64,000 nucleotides of DNA from Tubulanus polymorphus (Eukaryota; Nemertea; Palaeonemertea; Tubulaniformes; Tubulanidae). Below the pieces are notes generated by a model. That model made no database searches. It was not told where the DNA came from and was given only the letters and a program-made list of their open reading frames with translations. The stretch covers positions 12,946,485-13,010,484 of the forward strand of contig NC_134027.1 of NCBI RefSeq assembly GCF_964204645.1, in the 5' to 3' direction. Shown in pieces: positions 54,101-64,000 of this stretch; the first letter of the stretch is position 1; every line of letters starts with the position of its first letter. The position numbers and the translations under genes were made by a program.

Positions 54101-56232
54101 TGTTTTAGCTAATAGTTTAAAATCATATTTTCTTACATTTACACCATTCATAGCATTATATTCTTCTATTTCTTGATTAATTGTGCCCAATTTCCCTGAT
54201 AATTGTTTTATAAATAGATGGGTATCATAGCCTGATAGATTATGAAATAATATTGGTACGAAATTAACTTTCTTAGCTTGTAAATTGCAATCTTCATGAG
54301 CAGCTCCACGATATTTTGAATTTAAATGATCATGATCTCTAACTTTTTTATCAAATGAATAAAAACGTTTTTCACAATAACAACAATGAGTTGCATAATT
54401 AAAATCAATTTCATCTTCTTTTGTCATAACTATTCTTTTATTTTTGTTTAATAATTTTACAAAATCACTTTCTAATTCAATCATTTTATCACAAAAAAAT
54501 CATTAACTACATTTTCACCTCTAAAAGAAATATATTGATTTCATATAATTCAGGATAATTTGATTTTATATAAATTCCATAAGCAGCAGCTCTTTGATGA
54601 ACTTTTTTAATTGTATTTATAATTGGCGGGTCTTGTATTGTGTCTTCATTTAATTCATTTCCTTTATCCATTGATTTTAATAATTGCTTTTTGTTATATA
54701 TTTCTTTTCTATCTTGATCAGTTAATTCTTTATTCAACGATTCAAAATCCCCATAAATTACAAATGGAACAATATTCTTAAATTTATGATTTGTAAATTT
54801 CAATTTATTATCTTTTTCTGTTGGCATTATTAATTTACAAAAATCTTTGTTATCACATAATTCTTTATGCTTTAGTAACGCATTCGCAGTTCTAAATTTA
54901 GATAAACATTTTCTACATAGATAAATTTTATGACTGTTAAAATAACTTTCTGTTCTAAAGAATAAATCAATTTGTTTTAACCACATTTAATGTTCATTTT
55001 CATCTTTTTTTGTAATATAACAAATCTATAGCATTTTCATCATCATAATATTCTGTTAAATATAGAGCTTCCAATGTATAATCTTTAATATTTTCACCTT
55101 TTGTCTTTGGTAATTGCATTAATTCGAATATATTTATTTTTAAATTATTAATTTTTTCTATGTTGGGTATCATTTTTATAGTTACTGGATATTGATCAAT
55201 TTTATATAATGTTTCATATTTCCGGTAATTTGTTATTCTAAAACTATGTGTAATATCTTCTGTTGGGTGTAAGCAACTAATAATTGACCATAGAAAACAT
55301 TTATTATCTTCATTTTGAACATTTATTACTGCTTTTGTTGTAAATGGTAATTTAATATAACTTGATGCTTTAATATCCTTTTCTGTTGTAAAGTTTGAGT
55401 CATTTTCAAACATTGTTTTACTTTTTGATGTTTTATTCTTTTTTGTATTATAAACATTTAAATCTAAAAATATAATTCCATTCAATGTTAAACCAGAACC
55501 CTCAAAATATCTCTCTTCAATATGACGTTTAAATTCATTAAATATTTTTTCTAACTTCTCTTTTATTTGCGTTTTTGAAATTATTTCTTCAGAGAGTGTT
55601 TGAATATTATAATCCATTTTATCTTCTGACTTTATAAAACTTACTTTCCCAGAGATACTAATTTTTGGATATTCAACATCTGTTATCAAATGTAGTATTT
55701 TTTCTATTATTTCATTAAATTTACTATAATCTTCTATTGTTGTTCCTTTAAAGAATCTAAATATAATAGCCGCAGGACTAATTTTACTATGTAATGTTTC
55801 TAAAATTTCAATTGTATCTTTTATTTCTAGTGAATCAATATAATTTCTAACATTTTCCATGTAAGGTAAATGGATTTAATTTTTGAAGTTGGTTTTTTTT
55901 ACTTCTTGAGGTTTATCATCAAAATAATCTTTTCCTAAAACATTATTACTCAAATTTTGATGGTGTTTTTGTGATTCGAGATGTCTATTATAATTCCTTT
56001 TTACTAAAAATTCATTACAAACTTCACGTTTTATTTCATCCACATTCATATTTTCTAATCGTTCTTTTCTTTCATTGGAATTTTCTGGAGTTTCAAAATC
56101 TATTACATTTTTTATATGATTTGCAGATTTTTCATGTTTAGATTTATTAGATTTATCAATGTATTTTTTACAATATGGACAATGATATTGATTTTCATTA
56201 ACATCAATTTGTTCTGTCTTATTCTCTCCCAT
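51185..56232 (-). pseudogene. polB: Protein-primed type-B DNA polymerase interrupted by an intein, multiply frame-broken
   Basis: Readable pieces: 55876-56232 (zinc fingers), 55000-55860, 54507-54986, 53381-54484, 52863-53159, 52402-52836 and 51185-52360. Motifs seen: YGDFESLNKEL, VRDHDHLNSKYRGAAHEDC, LSGYDTHLFI, YIDANNLYGWAM and KLMNNSFYGKT. Motif C is split: YFD is followed by an intein and then TDAYILK, so the second Asp is kept and the next residue is Ala, against Ser in Polinton 1. At least five frame breaks, mostly in A/T runs, make it a pseudogene. It starts inside the right TIR region, as in Polinton 1. Confidence 0.92.
51641..52704 (-). other. Intein with LAGLIDADG homing endonuclease in polB motif C
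   Basis: About 355 codons. It begins with Ser in SVTADTPILLK (block A) directly after YFD. VDVTEDHSLI gives the TxxH of block B. Two LAGLIDADG motifs follow: FFMGDGSAG (52244-52270) and FYAADGSKS (51911-51946). VYDSSTDDGTF and GFPLIQKN (block F/G) end in Asn before the extein Thr; the usual penultimate His is Lys. One frame change near 52400 separates the splicing front from the endonuclease part. The same polB site in Polinton 1 has no insert, which defines the borders to the codon. Confidence 0.92.
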
Positions 56233-56572
56233 TTATAAGGAAAACAAATTACTTGTGGTGATGAGTGGGGATTACTTCCCCCTGTATATAACAAACACGC
56301 TATTAACCGTTCTCACCCAAGCCTCACAGCATCTATTTATCCGGGTACAGTTGACACGCAATCACTGTACTACTACAGTAATAGCACACGCGTTAATAAC
56401 CGTTCTCAGTAGATACTCACTGTATCGATCTATCCACGCGCAGATGTTGTTACGCGCACTCACTGTATATATGTATCACAGAGCAATCGTCCGTTCTCAC
56501 TAGAGCCTAGCTGTGATGAGTGGTGTCTCGTACTCTCGTACTCTGGTATGAAAACGCCATTTCCTAATTACT
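56228..56572 (-). repeat. Right terminal inverted repeat of Polinton 2, with insert
   Basis: Inner part 56228-56268 and outer part 56513-56572 match the left end. Bases 56269-56512 are additional. Confidence 0.88.
56269..56523. repeat. 255-bp segment inside the right TIR flanked by an 11-bp direct repeat
   Basis: GTGATGAGTGG occurs at 56258-56268 and 56513-56523. The left TIR and the solo Polinton end at 3969 have one copy and no insert. The segment contains several CGTTCTCAC and ACTCACTGTAT repeats and no ORF. Confidence 0.7.
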
Positions 56573-56578
56573 AATATC

Positions 56579-57850
56579 TGAATGTTTGGAATTTGTGGCA
56601 TTTGAACTAGACCCAATTTCACAAGCCTCAGATCTTAGAGTGCTGGTGCTACCGTCTTTATTTCCCGCAGTGAATTTACTTCGATCAAATTGAACACGCT
56701 GGTTGGACTTGCCAGGACAAATACTTGTATGATGCTTTTTATCGCATAATTTACATCTGAAACGAGAACGACACTGACTCACTATATGATAACCAAAGCA
56801 ATTGAAACAACGGCCAGATTGTTTTAACAAAATTCTACGTTTTTCAACGTCAGAAACCACTTTACAATCAGTTGGGTGTGTAAATTCTTACAATAAACAC
56901 ATGGACGACTTTTTATATTCGAATGTAGCGCTGATGCTGATCCGTACTCGTATGTTTGCGTATGATCATCTGGTCTACTACAAGAATCCATAACGTTTAA
57001 TTCAGTTGTAAGAAAAGAAAGCAAACATGTAAGGGTCATCTCTACCGTTCCTCCATTTAATCGCGCAATATTTCTTACTGTCGGAGCAGGTAACTTACTT
57101 ATAATAACGGGCGTGAGTAAATCACCATACGAGTCAGAGCTTTTACCCAACGTTTCAAGTCCTCTAACCGCAGATTCTATAGAATCCGAAAATTCACGTA
57201 ATTCTCGGAGATTTTCCTTGGGGGCTTTCAAATCTAACATCAATTGCATGTAAGCAATCACAACTCTTGAATCCTGAGCAAAACGCTTATTTAGTATTTC
57301 TACGGCAGCTATATAATTATCAGCCGTCAACGAGAGTCCAGCAATAGCCCGCGCAGCCTCACCCTCGAGTTGCGCTCTCAAATAAGTAAACTTCTGAACA
57401 TCACTTAAATGTATATCATCGTGTATTGCCGCTTTAAAACTATCCCAAAAGGGCCGGAAGTCTAGTTAATAGTTTACCGGAAAATTTAGGCAAGTCAAGT
57501 TTCGGCAAACGACTACTATGTTGCATTTTTGTTTTCGATTTTCCATTTTCGTGAAATTGTGTAGCATACTTTTGAATGGACTTACCAATCAAAAATCTCT
57601 TCTTCTCAAGCTCTTCCAGATATGAGTCGAACTCAATCTTCATCATCAGCTCTAATATTTCTAGATCCAAATGTCGAATAACAGCAATCTTCCGACTCAA
57701 CGATTCCATCGCGGATTCCAATTCCAGCACGTTAGCTTCGCTACTTGTGCTGAGATCCAAACCTTCTAATTGTTTCGTTACTACACCCTTATTTGCAGAC
57801 CGTCTGGCTCTCAGACGTCTCTCAGTTTCGTCTCCTACCTTCGGCGGCAT
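56579..57850 (-). pseudogene. BEL/Pao gag, frameshifted
   Basis: ATG at 57850 (MPPKVGDETERRLRARRSAN), 33 bases inside the 5' LTR. A coiled-coil-like region follows (LESAMESLSRKIAVIRHLDL), then LPKLDLPKFSGK. The frame changes near 57450 to reach PFWDSFKAAIH...YLRAQLEGEAARAIAGL, the BEL gag core. It changes again near 56880, before two zinc knuckles (CFNCFGYHIVSQC; CKLCDKKHHTSIC). The frame then runs to the Polinton 2 border and resumes as protease at 39842. Confidence 0.88.
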
Positions 57851-57866
57851 TTTCTCGAATTTCGCT

Positions 57867-57879
57867 GGTCACGGCACCA
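57867..57879 (-). other. Primer-binding site complementary to tRNA-His
   Basis: The minus strand reads TGGTGCCGTGACC three bases inside the 5' LTR. It is complementary to the 3' end of animal tRNA-His as recalled (…GTCACGGCACCA). Confidence 0.55.
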
Positions 57880-57882
57880 AAA

Positions 57883-58137
57883 TGTAGTATTAGACGAGAG
57901 AGACGACCAGAGAACAAGAACTCAGCACGACGAACAGTGTGATCTTACAAAAATGCCTCCTGATTTATTCATACACAGATATTTATATGCAGCAAATATG
58001 ACGGTCACAGACCGTGAATAACAAAAAGTATTGAATTCGGAAATATACAGTTTACAGTTTACTAGACAGTTCAGTCACATTCGAAACAACAACAGAGTTG
58101 ACAGAGTTGAGTCACTCCATAGGACCGAGTCCCGACA
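57883..58137 (-). repeat. 5' LTR of the BEL/Pao element
   Basis: 255 bp, about 98% identical to 4065-4319. TG...CA ends. Confidence 0.92.
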
Positions 58138-58424
58138 CGAGTACCGTACTCGGTGAATCGCTCAAGGGGGAAGTGGTACCGTAACAAAATGAAATTAATT
58201 GAATTAGGGCTAGAGTTTAGGAATTCAACCTCTCGAGGGTCCAGAGGGTTAGATGGTCTAGGGGTTGGGGTTATAATAGGGTAGGTAGGGCTAGGCTATA
58301 TCTAGTAAACATTGACCCATATGGTTTTAGTGGTTAGCTGGTTGCTGGTTGAATTCCATTGTATGCATCTAGAGCTATAAATGGTTTTTAATCAAATCAA
58401 TACGTTTTTCTATCATTAACTGGT

Positions 58425-60204
58425 TTGCATCATTAACTGATAATCAATTGAAGAATTTCGTACCTGCATTCGGTGATAGGATCAGCATATTTAATTACTG
58501 CAAAAGACATGATACTCGTGGACCTCAATTGAAAAGTAAAAGTAAAGCGGGAATTTTTGACATTCTGAGACGAAGAATGAATTTGTCAAAAGATAGCGAT
58601 GACACCGAGGAAACCAGTGATATCCAATTAAAACCAGCTAAGCGAGGCAGACCTAAATCATCAATAAGAAAAGTCGAGATTGGTTGGATAAATAAGTCCG
58701 TTCTTGTGCGCCGTAAGTTAGGGGAGGTACCAGGAGAATCGACGTAGCTGCATCTGATAAACCAGAAGACATCATAACCAAAGCAAAATCTCTTTTTCCC
58801 ATCCGGGGTTTCTCCAGTCGGAAAGCTTGACGATTTTATTTGCAGTTTGGTTGATTATAAGTCCAACAAAATTGATTGCTCTCTTTCCGTCGCTGAAATG
58901 TATGAGGTTACTGGATTTCCGATGCTAAGGCTATATTTGGCTACTACGCCAGTTGATGATACGTGTACTGAAAATGAGTGCACTTCTACCGAAGGCTGTA
59001 CTGAGCAATCTCCAGAAGACAGCGTGGATAGCGGAGTCATAAGTTTCAAAACTGAAGTCGATCAAGTTTTTGATCTAGATTTTGACATGATGTACGCGAG
59101 TGATATCATCGGCCAATTTTCTTCCCATCGACGAATTACCGGACATTCGGCCTACTACAACTGCAACTGAACCTGTCGATATCACAACAAATGTATTCCC
59201 ATCCACTAGCACCTCTGCAAACACTTCACTCCATAATGAAATAGATATGAAAGAAGTTCTTGTCATTCACAATGTGAATATTGTGAAAGAAATGTTAGAC
59301 ATATTTAGCAACTCAGATATTCTTCACCGCTCTTTTGAAATAAAACGGATTTTAGATAACGGAAAGGAAGAGGTTGGCACAGGAACGGGAGTAATCCGCG
59401 ACACGTTAAGCGCGTTTTGGGAAAGGTTTTATATGCAGAACACTGTCGGTGACGAAGTTCGAGTGCCTTTTATACGCCACGATTTTGACGAGAAAAAATG
59501 GATGGCTCTTGCACGAATAATAATAAAGGGCTATGAAGAAAGTGGATATTGGCCGGTAAAATTGGCTCTGCCATTTCGTGAAAGTTTCATGTATGGCTGC
59601 TCTATGTCTAACTTCGAGGACTCGTTCTTTGGTTATGTAAACGTATCTGAGAGGGAAACTCAGAAGTTTGGAAATAATGCAATGTTATGGTTGTAAAAGG
59701 CTTCCCACACCAGAAAATATCAAACGGATTGTTTCTGAATTAGCTCATCAAGAATAATTCAGTGACCGGCATTTATTGCCGAATGTATGAAAGGTGTCTT
59801 CTGCAATAGACAGATCATCGACCCTGACGTACTTAAAAGCCTATATACCTCATTAACCCCTACGAATAAAGCCGTAGTAAAGAAATTAAAGTTCCCAAAA
59901 ACCATGAGCATAAAGGAGAGGGAAGTAGAACAACATGTCAAAAGATATGTGAAAGGACTCAACAAGAAACACCTTGCCTATTTCCTACGGTTTTGCACTG
60001 GAAGTGATATTCTAAGCGAGGGAAGCATTTCAGTCACTTTTAGTCACATGGTCGAGTTTGCAAAACGACCAATCGGCCATACATGCGGTAAAACTCTGGA
60101 ACTTCCAGACGAATTTTGAACACTTCGCTGAATTGAATGAAATGTTTAACGAACTTTTTTCTGGTGGATTCAAAGCCCAGTTATGGGATATGGACATGGT
60201 GTAG
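58425..60204 (+). pseudogene. SAM/HECT-like transposon gene, frame-broken
   Basis: Readable pieces: LKNFVPAFGDRISIFNYC (end of a SAM domain) and an RGRPKSS AT-hook-like motif, then a ubiquitin-like-fold block (KLDDFICSLVDYKSNKIDCS, ...MYEVTGFPMLRLYL). The HECT-associated block GTGTGVIRDTLSAFWERFY ... VPFIRHDFDEKKWMALARII follows, and the C-terminal KRYVKGLNKKHLAYFLRFCT ... HTCGKTLELPDEF, whose Cys matches the HECT catalytic position. Frame breaks lie near 58745, 58830, 59095, 59690 and 60118. No introns are evident, unlike the 13-exon relative at 6120-11300. Stop TAG at 60202-60204. Confidence 0.7.
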
Positions 60205-60256
60205 ATATGGACATGGTGTATACGTATGATATATAGCAATAAAACGAAAGCGACAT

Positions 60257-60766
60257 TTAAGAACTAGACTTAGAAAATTTGAATAATTCAATTTCAACTT
60301 CTCCGTATCTCATCATTATCTTTTAAAGTTTATGTCGAAAAGTTTTTTATGCTTTATGTTTTTGGTAAAGATACTCGCCAAAAACGGAAACGCTTTATTT
60401 TCAAAAGGCCTGCCTCTACGTTTTCTATGCTTGGCGGTCATAGAATATCTTGTTATATGCATGTAATATGTTTTTGATTCGTTATTTTTAGATTTTCTAT
60501 TTAGATTCTAGTTCAGCAAGAATCCATTTAATTTTCCGATAATGAAACGCATTCAACGTTAAGAATTAGACTTCGAGAAAAATCTGAATATTTCAATTTC
60601 AAATTTCTCCGAAATTGTATCATTATGCATTTTAAGAGTTCGAAAAGTTCGAAAAGTTATTTCTGGTTCATTTTTTTGTAAAGATACTCGCCATATAGGC
60701 CTTCTTGGTATCTCATACAGAAACGCTCTATTCTCGCACGTTTTATTTGATTGGCGGTCATGAAAT
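60257..60766 (+). repeat. Two direct copies of a roughly 190-bp repeat
   Basis: 60257-60445 and 60559-60766 share TTAAGAACTAGACTT / TTAAGAATTAGACTT, TTCAATTTCAA, AAAGATACTCGCCA and TTGGCGGTCAT in the same order. Diverged; origin unknown. Confidence 0.7.
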
Positions 60767-61759
60767 AAAAATGTCTTTTCATGGTACTTAAAAGAAAATT
60801 ATTATTTCTGAAATTAAACAATTAAAAATCGAATTTCAAGTGAAATCTTTAGTTGGTTTGGTTTTTGGGAGGACGTCACTTGCAACACGGAAAGTTTATC
60901 TTTGGTTGAGTGAAATAGCTTTTCTCGACTCAGTGCCAAGGCATATGCTTGGATTGCAAATTCATCTAAATTCAATTCAGTATAAACCTCCAATCAGCCA
61001 AAAACCTTTGAATCCAATTCAATCCAATTATATTCAGCAAAAGTCTCCAAATCCAATGCACTTGAATTTTATTCACCACCAAATGTACAATTCAATTCTA
61101 ATTCGGCTGGATGATAATTTCGAAAATTTGCACTCCTTGCAATGAATTAAAACCTGCCAACTGCATCACATAAGCACTAGAGGAGGTACTCTCCCTCCCC
61201 GCCCCTACTTGGAGTGTTCTAGTCAACCAAAGATAAAATTGAGTCTATACGGGGCTGAAGTGACCTATGCTCACGCTGATCATTAACCCAAAGCTATCTT
61301 TTAGACAACTAACATAGTGGGTCCAACACTTTTCTCCAAATCCAAGATAAATTTGGATAACCAAGGTTGCCCCCCCCTCACTTAAGGTCTAGCTCCCCCA
61401 TTAAGATGTCCTCCATCCGCCCTTGTTTGATCCAAGAGTTCTCGTTGTAATACGTTATATGAGTTACGTTTTTGTGCATAATGACAACAAATACTTTGTT
61501 ACTTTGTTTATCAGCCACCGGAAGTCCCAAGGGATTCTTGTTGGACAACTTAGTATGGGACGTAATGATTTATTCCTATTTCATCCCGTTAGATAATTAA
61601 CCTCGCCTAAGTCGTCAGCATTATGGTTTCCTCCACTGGATCAATTATGGTCATCACCCAGTTTGAGAGTCAGGAAAAAATTACTGAACTCTATTACTGG
61701 AACAATTTTATTGTTAAATCCTATGGATTTGAATCATAACATACATTCCTTTTTGGTAT
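60767..61759. other. Non-coding stretch with AATTCAATTC-type simple repeats
   Basis: 60955-61110 repeats AATTCAATTC/AATCCAATTC and CCAAATCCAA. The remainder to 61759 shows no supported gene. Confidence 0.45.
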
Positions 61760-63146
61760 CTACAGAGACGTATGAATAATATGTCGCAATCGGAAGTACA
61801 ATTGAACTGCATCGAGTGGGTCATTTGTAACACTTAAGTCATACTCGTCGATCAGCAAACAACACAGATCATAAATGTCACTTTGACACGGCTGTTCCTT
61901 GAAGAGGCAAAGATTTTCGACACGCATCAAATCATTAATTTCAAAAGGTTGCAAATAGTCATTGGCACCATATAAATTAGGTAAAATATATATAATTTTT
62001 TGTCGACCGATGGCTAGATGAGTGGCCGATCTGCTTTTTCTAATTCTATGGAAATTCCAGTGTTGAATTATATCATCTAATTCCTCCTGTAAAAAATAAA
62101 TAAAAGAGGTTAGTAATTGGCATTAAAAGGAATAAATCATAGAATAAAGTACTTAAAGGTTTATTTCTGTTTGCAGTAACGATTGGTCCGCCGTCCAAGG
62201 CACTTTTCATATCTAAAGTGAACTCGTTTACTTCAAACATGACCGAAAAAGCATCAATGAAACTTGCTACAGGTTCGATCGGGTGTGAAGGCACTAACAA
62301 CACGTACCTGTATTATATGTTAAAAACAGAACTGCAAAAGAGACTTATCAAGGGCATCTCCAATGAAAAAGCCATCACTTTGAATCTTTTGAATATGTCA
62401 ATCCATTGGTGTATGCCTTGTTGCTTAAGCTGTCCCCAGAATGCTTCAATGCGTTAATTGACGGTGCTCCTTCCATATATAAAGCATTGGTCTGCATTAA
62501 CGTCGGCATGAGCTTGACGCAAAAATATTTGCATATCCCTGACGTTGCAATTCTCTGTACCATGGTCTGCCCTCACCTTCTCTGGACATCCATTAAGACG
62601 TGCTATAGCATTGAAATAATACCTTGCTATTATCCGAGGATCGTTATTGGTATGGTACGCTTCTAACCATATAAGCTTAAGACTGTACCCGTCTATACAT
62701 CCGTGGATGCATATGCCATATGGCTTGAGTTTATCGTATCCATCGTTATGCCACGACATATTTGGGCCTTTGTTGATATACATTCGCCTCTGCAGTTTGC
62801 CTTTAGATCGAACAAGGACACCTTCAGGATCAAGAATAGTCAAAAGCTGACGAACAGTTTCATGACTTACGACGTACCCTGCCTGAATTGCCTTGAGATA
62901 GTGCCATCTATAGCCATTAAGGTTTCCATAGTTGGATATCTGATCGAACAAAAAGTCGACAATATCTAATACGTCAGAAAAGTAAATTTTTCTGTATAAA
63001 CCTCCGGAACGGAGTATTCGTTGTAATGTTCTATAACTGAAAACGATACGATACCGGTGAGCCAGAACATGTAATATCTCCTTATAATTCAATCCCAACT
63101 TGAATAGTCCTGTAACAATATCTCGAGTTCGTTGATTTCCATTCAT
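61760..63146 (-). pseudogene. IS3-type transposase pseudogene of the second IS3EU-like element
   Basis: 62454-63146 is one open stretch: an N-terminal helix-turn-helix (YKEILHVLAHRYRIVFSYRT), SWHNDGYDKL (first Asp), GCIDGYSLKLIWLEAYHTNN and VRADHGTEN (second Asp). A stop then replaces one codon just before RIEAFWGQLKQQG (Glu). Further pieces lie at about 62073-62303 (SHPIEPVASFIDAFSVMF) and 61760-61954 (acidic tail ending RHIIHTSL). The N-terminal 230 codons have no introns, whereas the relative at 30821-32488 has three. Confidence 0.8.
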
Positions 63147-63193
63147 ATTCGACGTGGAGTAGATAAGCGACGCGACACAGTTCTCGTAAGCTA

Positions 63194-63939
63194 GTGATGA
63201 ATACTTTGGAAATGGCTGCCATCACAAAAAGTGACACTCATAAATATAAGTTATTTTTCTGTGTGATTTTTTCACACAGAAAAATGGCCGCCCTCGAGAA
63301 AAATGATAAATATAAATATGAATTATTTTTCTGTGTGATTTTTTCACACAGAAAAATGGCCGCCATCGAGAAAAATGATAAATATAAATATAAGTTATTT
63401 TTCTGTGTGATTTATTGACACAGAAAAATGGCCGCCATCGAGAAAAATGATAAATATAAATATAAATTATTTTTCTGTGTGATTTATTGACACAGAAAAA
63501 TGGCCGCCATCGAGAAAAATGATAAATATAAATATAAATTATTTTTCTGTGTGATTTTTTGACACAGAAAAATGGCCGCCATCGAGAAAAAAGATAAATA
63601 TAAATATAAGTTATTTTTCTGTGTGATTTATTGACACAGAAAAATGGCCGCCATCAAGAAAAATGATAAATATAAATATAAATTATTTTTCTGTGTGATT
63701 TTTTCGCACAGAAAAATGGCCGCCATTGTGAAAAATGATAAATATAAATATAAGTTATTTTTCTGTGTGATTTTTTGACACAGAAAAATGGCCGCCATCG
63801 AGAAAAATGATAAATATAAATATAAATTATTTTTCTGTGTGATTTTTTCACACAGAAAAATGGCCGCCATCGAGATAAATGGTATATATAAATGTAAATT
63901 ATTTTTCTGTGTGAATTTTTCACATAGAAAATTAACTTA
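63194..63939. repeat. 72-bp minisatellite, about ten copies, with palindromic core
   Basis: ATGGCCGCC recurs every 72 bases from 63212 (first unit diverged) to 63860. Each unit has TTTTTCTGTGTGA...TCACACAGAAAAA hairpin arms, ATGGCCGCCATCGAG and AAAAATGATAAATATAAATA. The unit is 24 codons long and stop-free in one frame on each strand, so long but meaningless ORFs run through it. Confidence 0.92.
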
Positions 63940-64000
63940 ATTTTAAATAATTTTGTTTCTGGGAGCTACTAAAAGATAATTATAACTTATTATTTTTCGG

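Larger units (their letters stand above)
39843..56572. mobile_element. Polinton/Maverick 2 (degenerate, intein-bearing)
   Basis: 16,730 bp with ends AGTAATTAGG...CCTAATTACT and a perfect 6-bp duplication AATATC (39837-39842 and 56573-56578). Nearly all genes are on the minus strand: polB (with intein), penton-like, 113-, 73-, 140- and 146-aa proteins, the 405- and 570-aa homologues, capsid, integrase, ATPase, 196- and 117-aa proteins. A finger gene and an SSB-like fragment are on the plus strand. Many genes carry stops or frame breaks. It interrupts the BEL protease region. Confidence 0.95.
4065..58137 (-). mobile_element. BEL/Pao LTR retrotransposon split by three nested insertions
   Basis: Two 255-bp LTRs (4065-4319 and 57883-58137) in the same orientation bracket gag, protease-RT, RNase H and integrase segments, all on the minus strand in the expected order from right to left. 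The coding frame resumes across each insertion once one target duplication is removed: at 5748/33861 (TCACTC), 34816/38187 (CGTTTCACT) and 39842/56573 (AATATC). Subtracting the inserts leaves about 5.8 kb, normal for BEL/Pao. The LTRs differ at about five positions, so the copy is fairly young, but gag is frameshifted and the element is now scattered. The outer flanks (ATTAC and CGAGT) do not form a 5-bp duplication, which hints at recombination between copies. Confidence 0.92.
58425..63146. mobile_element. Decayed second IS3EU-like element (borders not found)
   Basis: Same layout as the element at 5749: SAM/HECT gene on plus, IS3-type transposase on minus, convergent. Both genes are broken. 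No copy of the TATGGAACGCG terminus was found, so the ends are unknown. The left end may lie near 58138 and the right end at or beyond the minisatellite. Confidence 0.6.

Noticed and set aside
63194-63923. Long ORFs on both strands through the minisatellite
   Set aside because: They exist only because the unit is 72 bases and stop-free; no start context or non-repeat coding sequence supports them.
63194-63939. Regular repeat with palindromic units, CRISPR-like at first glance
   Set aside because: Units are contiguous without unique spacers, and the DNA is eukaryotic.

Overview
The window is eukaryotic nuclear DNA. It shows GT-AG introns, AATAAA signals, BEL/Pao LTR elements, Polinton/Maverick elements and large cut-and-paste DNA transposons. 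That mix suggests an animal, most likely a marine invertebrate, but the sequence does not fix the phylum. Almost everything is mobile DNA. No rRNA, tRNA gene, CRISPR array or clear host housekeeping gene was seen. All family names come from reading motifs; nothing was searched.

Layout. (1) 1-3.7 kb holds two convergent spliced genes: a DDE-transposase-like protein (+) and a P2X7-C-terminal-domain-like protein (-). (2) 3,969-4,064 is a solo Polinton end. (3) 4,065-58,137 is one BEL/Pao retrotransposon on the minus strand. Its two 255-bp LTRs lie 54 kb apart because three elements landed inside it: (3a) 5,749-33,860, an IS3EU-like transposon with TCACTC target duplications, a SAM/UIM/HECT gene and a four-exon IS3-type transposase; (3b) 34,817-38,186, a MULE-like element with 9-bp duplications that carries another inverted-repeat element; (3c) 39,843-56,572, Polinton 2 with AATATC duplications. 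Polinton 1 (11,582-30,163, TTTATC duplications) sits inside 3a. With the insertions removed the BEL element is about 5.8 kb, a normal size. (4) 58.4-63.1 kb is a decayed second IS3EU-like copy with the same HECT(+)/transposase(-) layout, followed by a 72-bp minisatellite.

The two Polintons share a minus-strand structural cluster: capsid, penton-like and small membrane proteins, in the same order with short intergenic gaps. They differ in the placement of the integrase/ATPase genes, in accessory genes and in their ends. Polinton 1 is nearly intact; the visible lesions are one integrase stop and one polB frame break. Its termini are long palindromes that also carry the first codons of polB. Polinton 2 is a pseudogenized relative.

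The strongest finding is in Polinton 2. Its type-B DNA polymerase is interrupted at catalytic motif C by an intein with splicing blocks and a LAGLIDADG homing endonuclease, while the same site in Polinton 1 is uninterrupted. Other notable points are a conserved T-tract plus TAAATG motif at the Polinton start codons, a possible -1 frameshift onto a conserved membrane tail, and an ETS/CRE/YY1-like tandem array in a transposon end.
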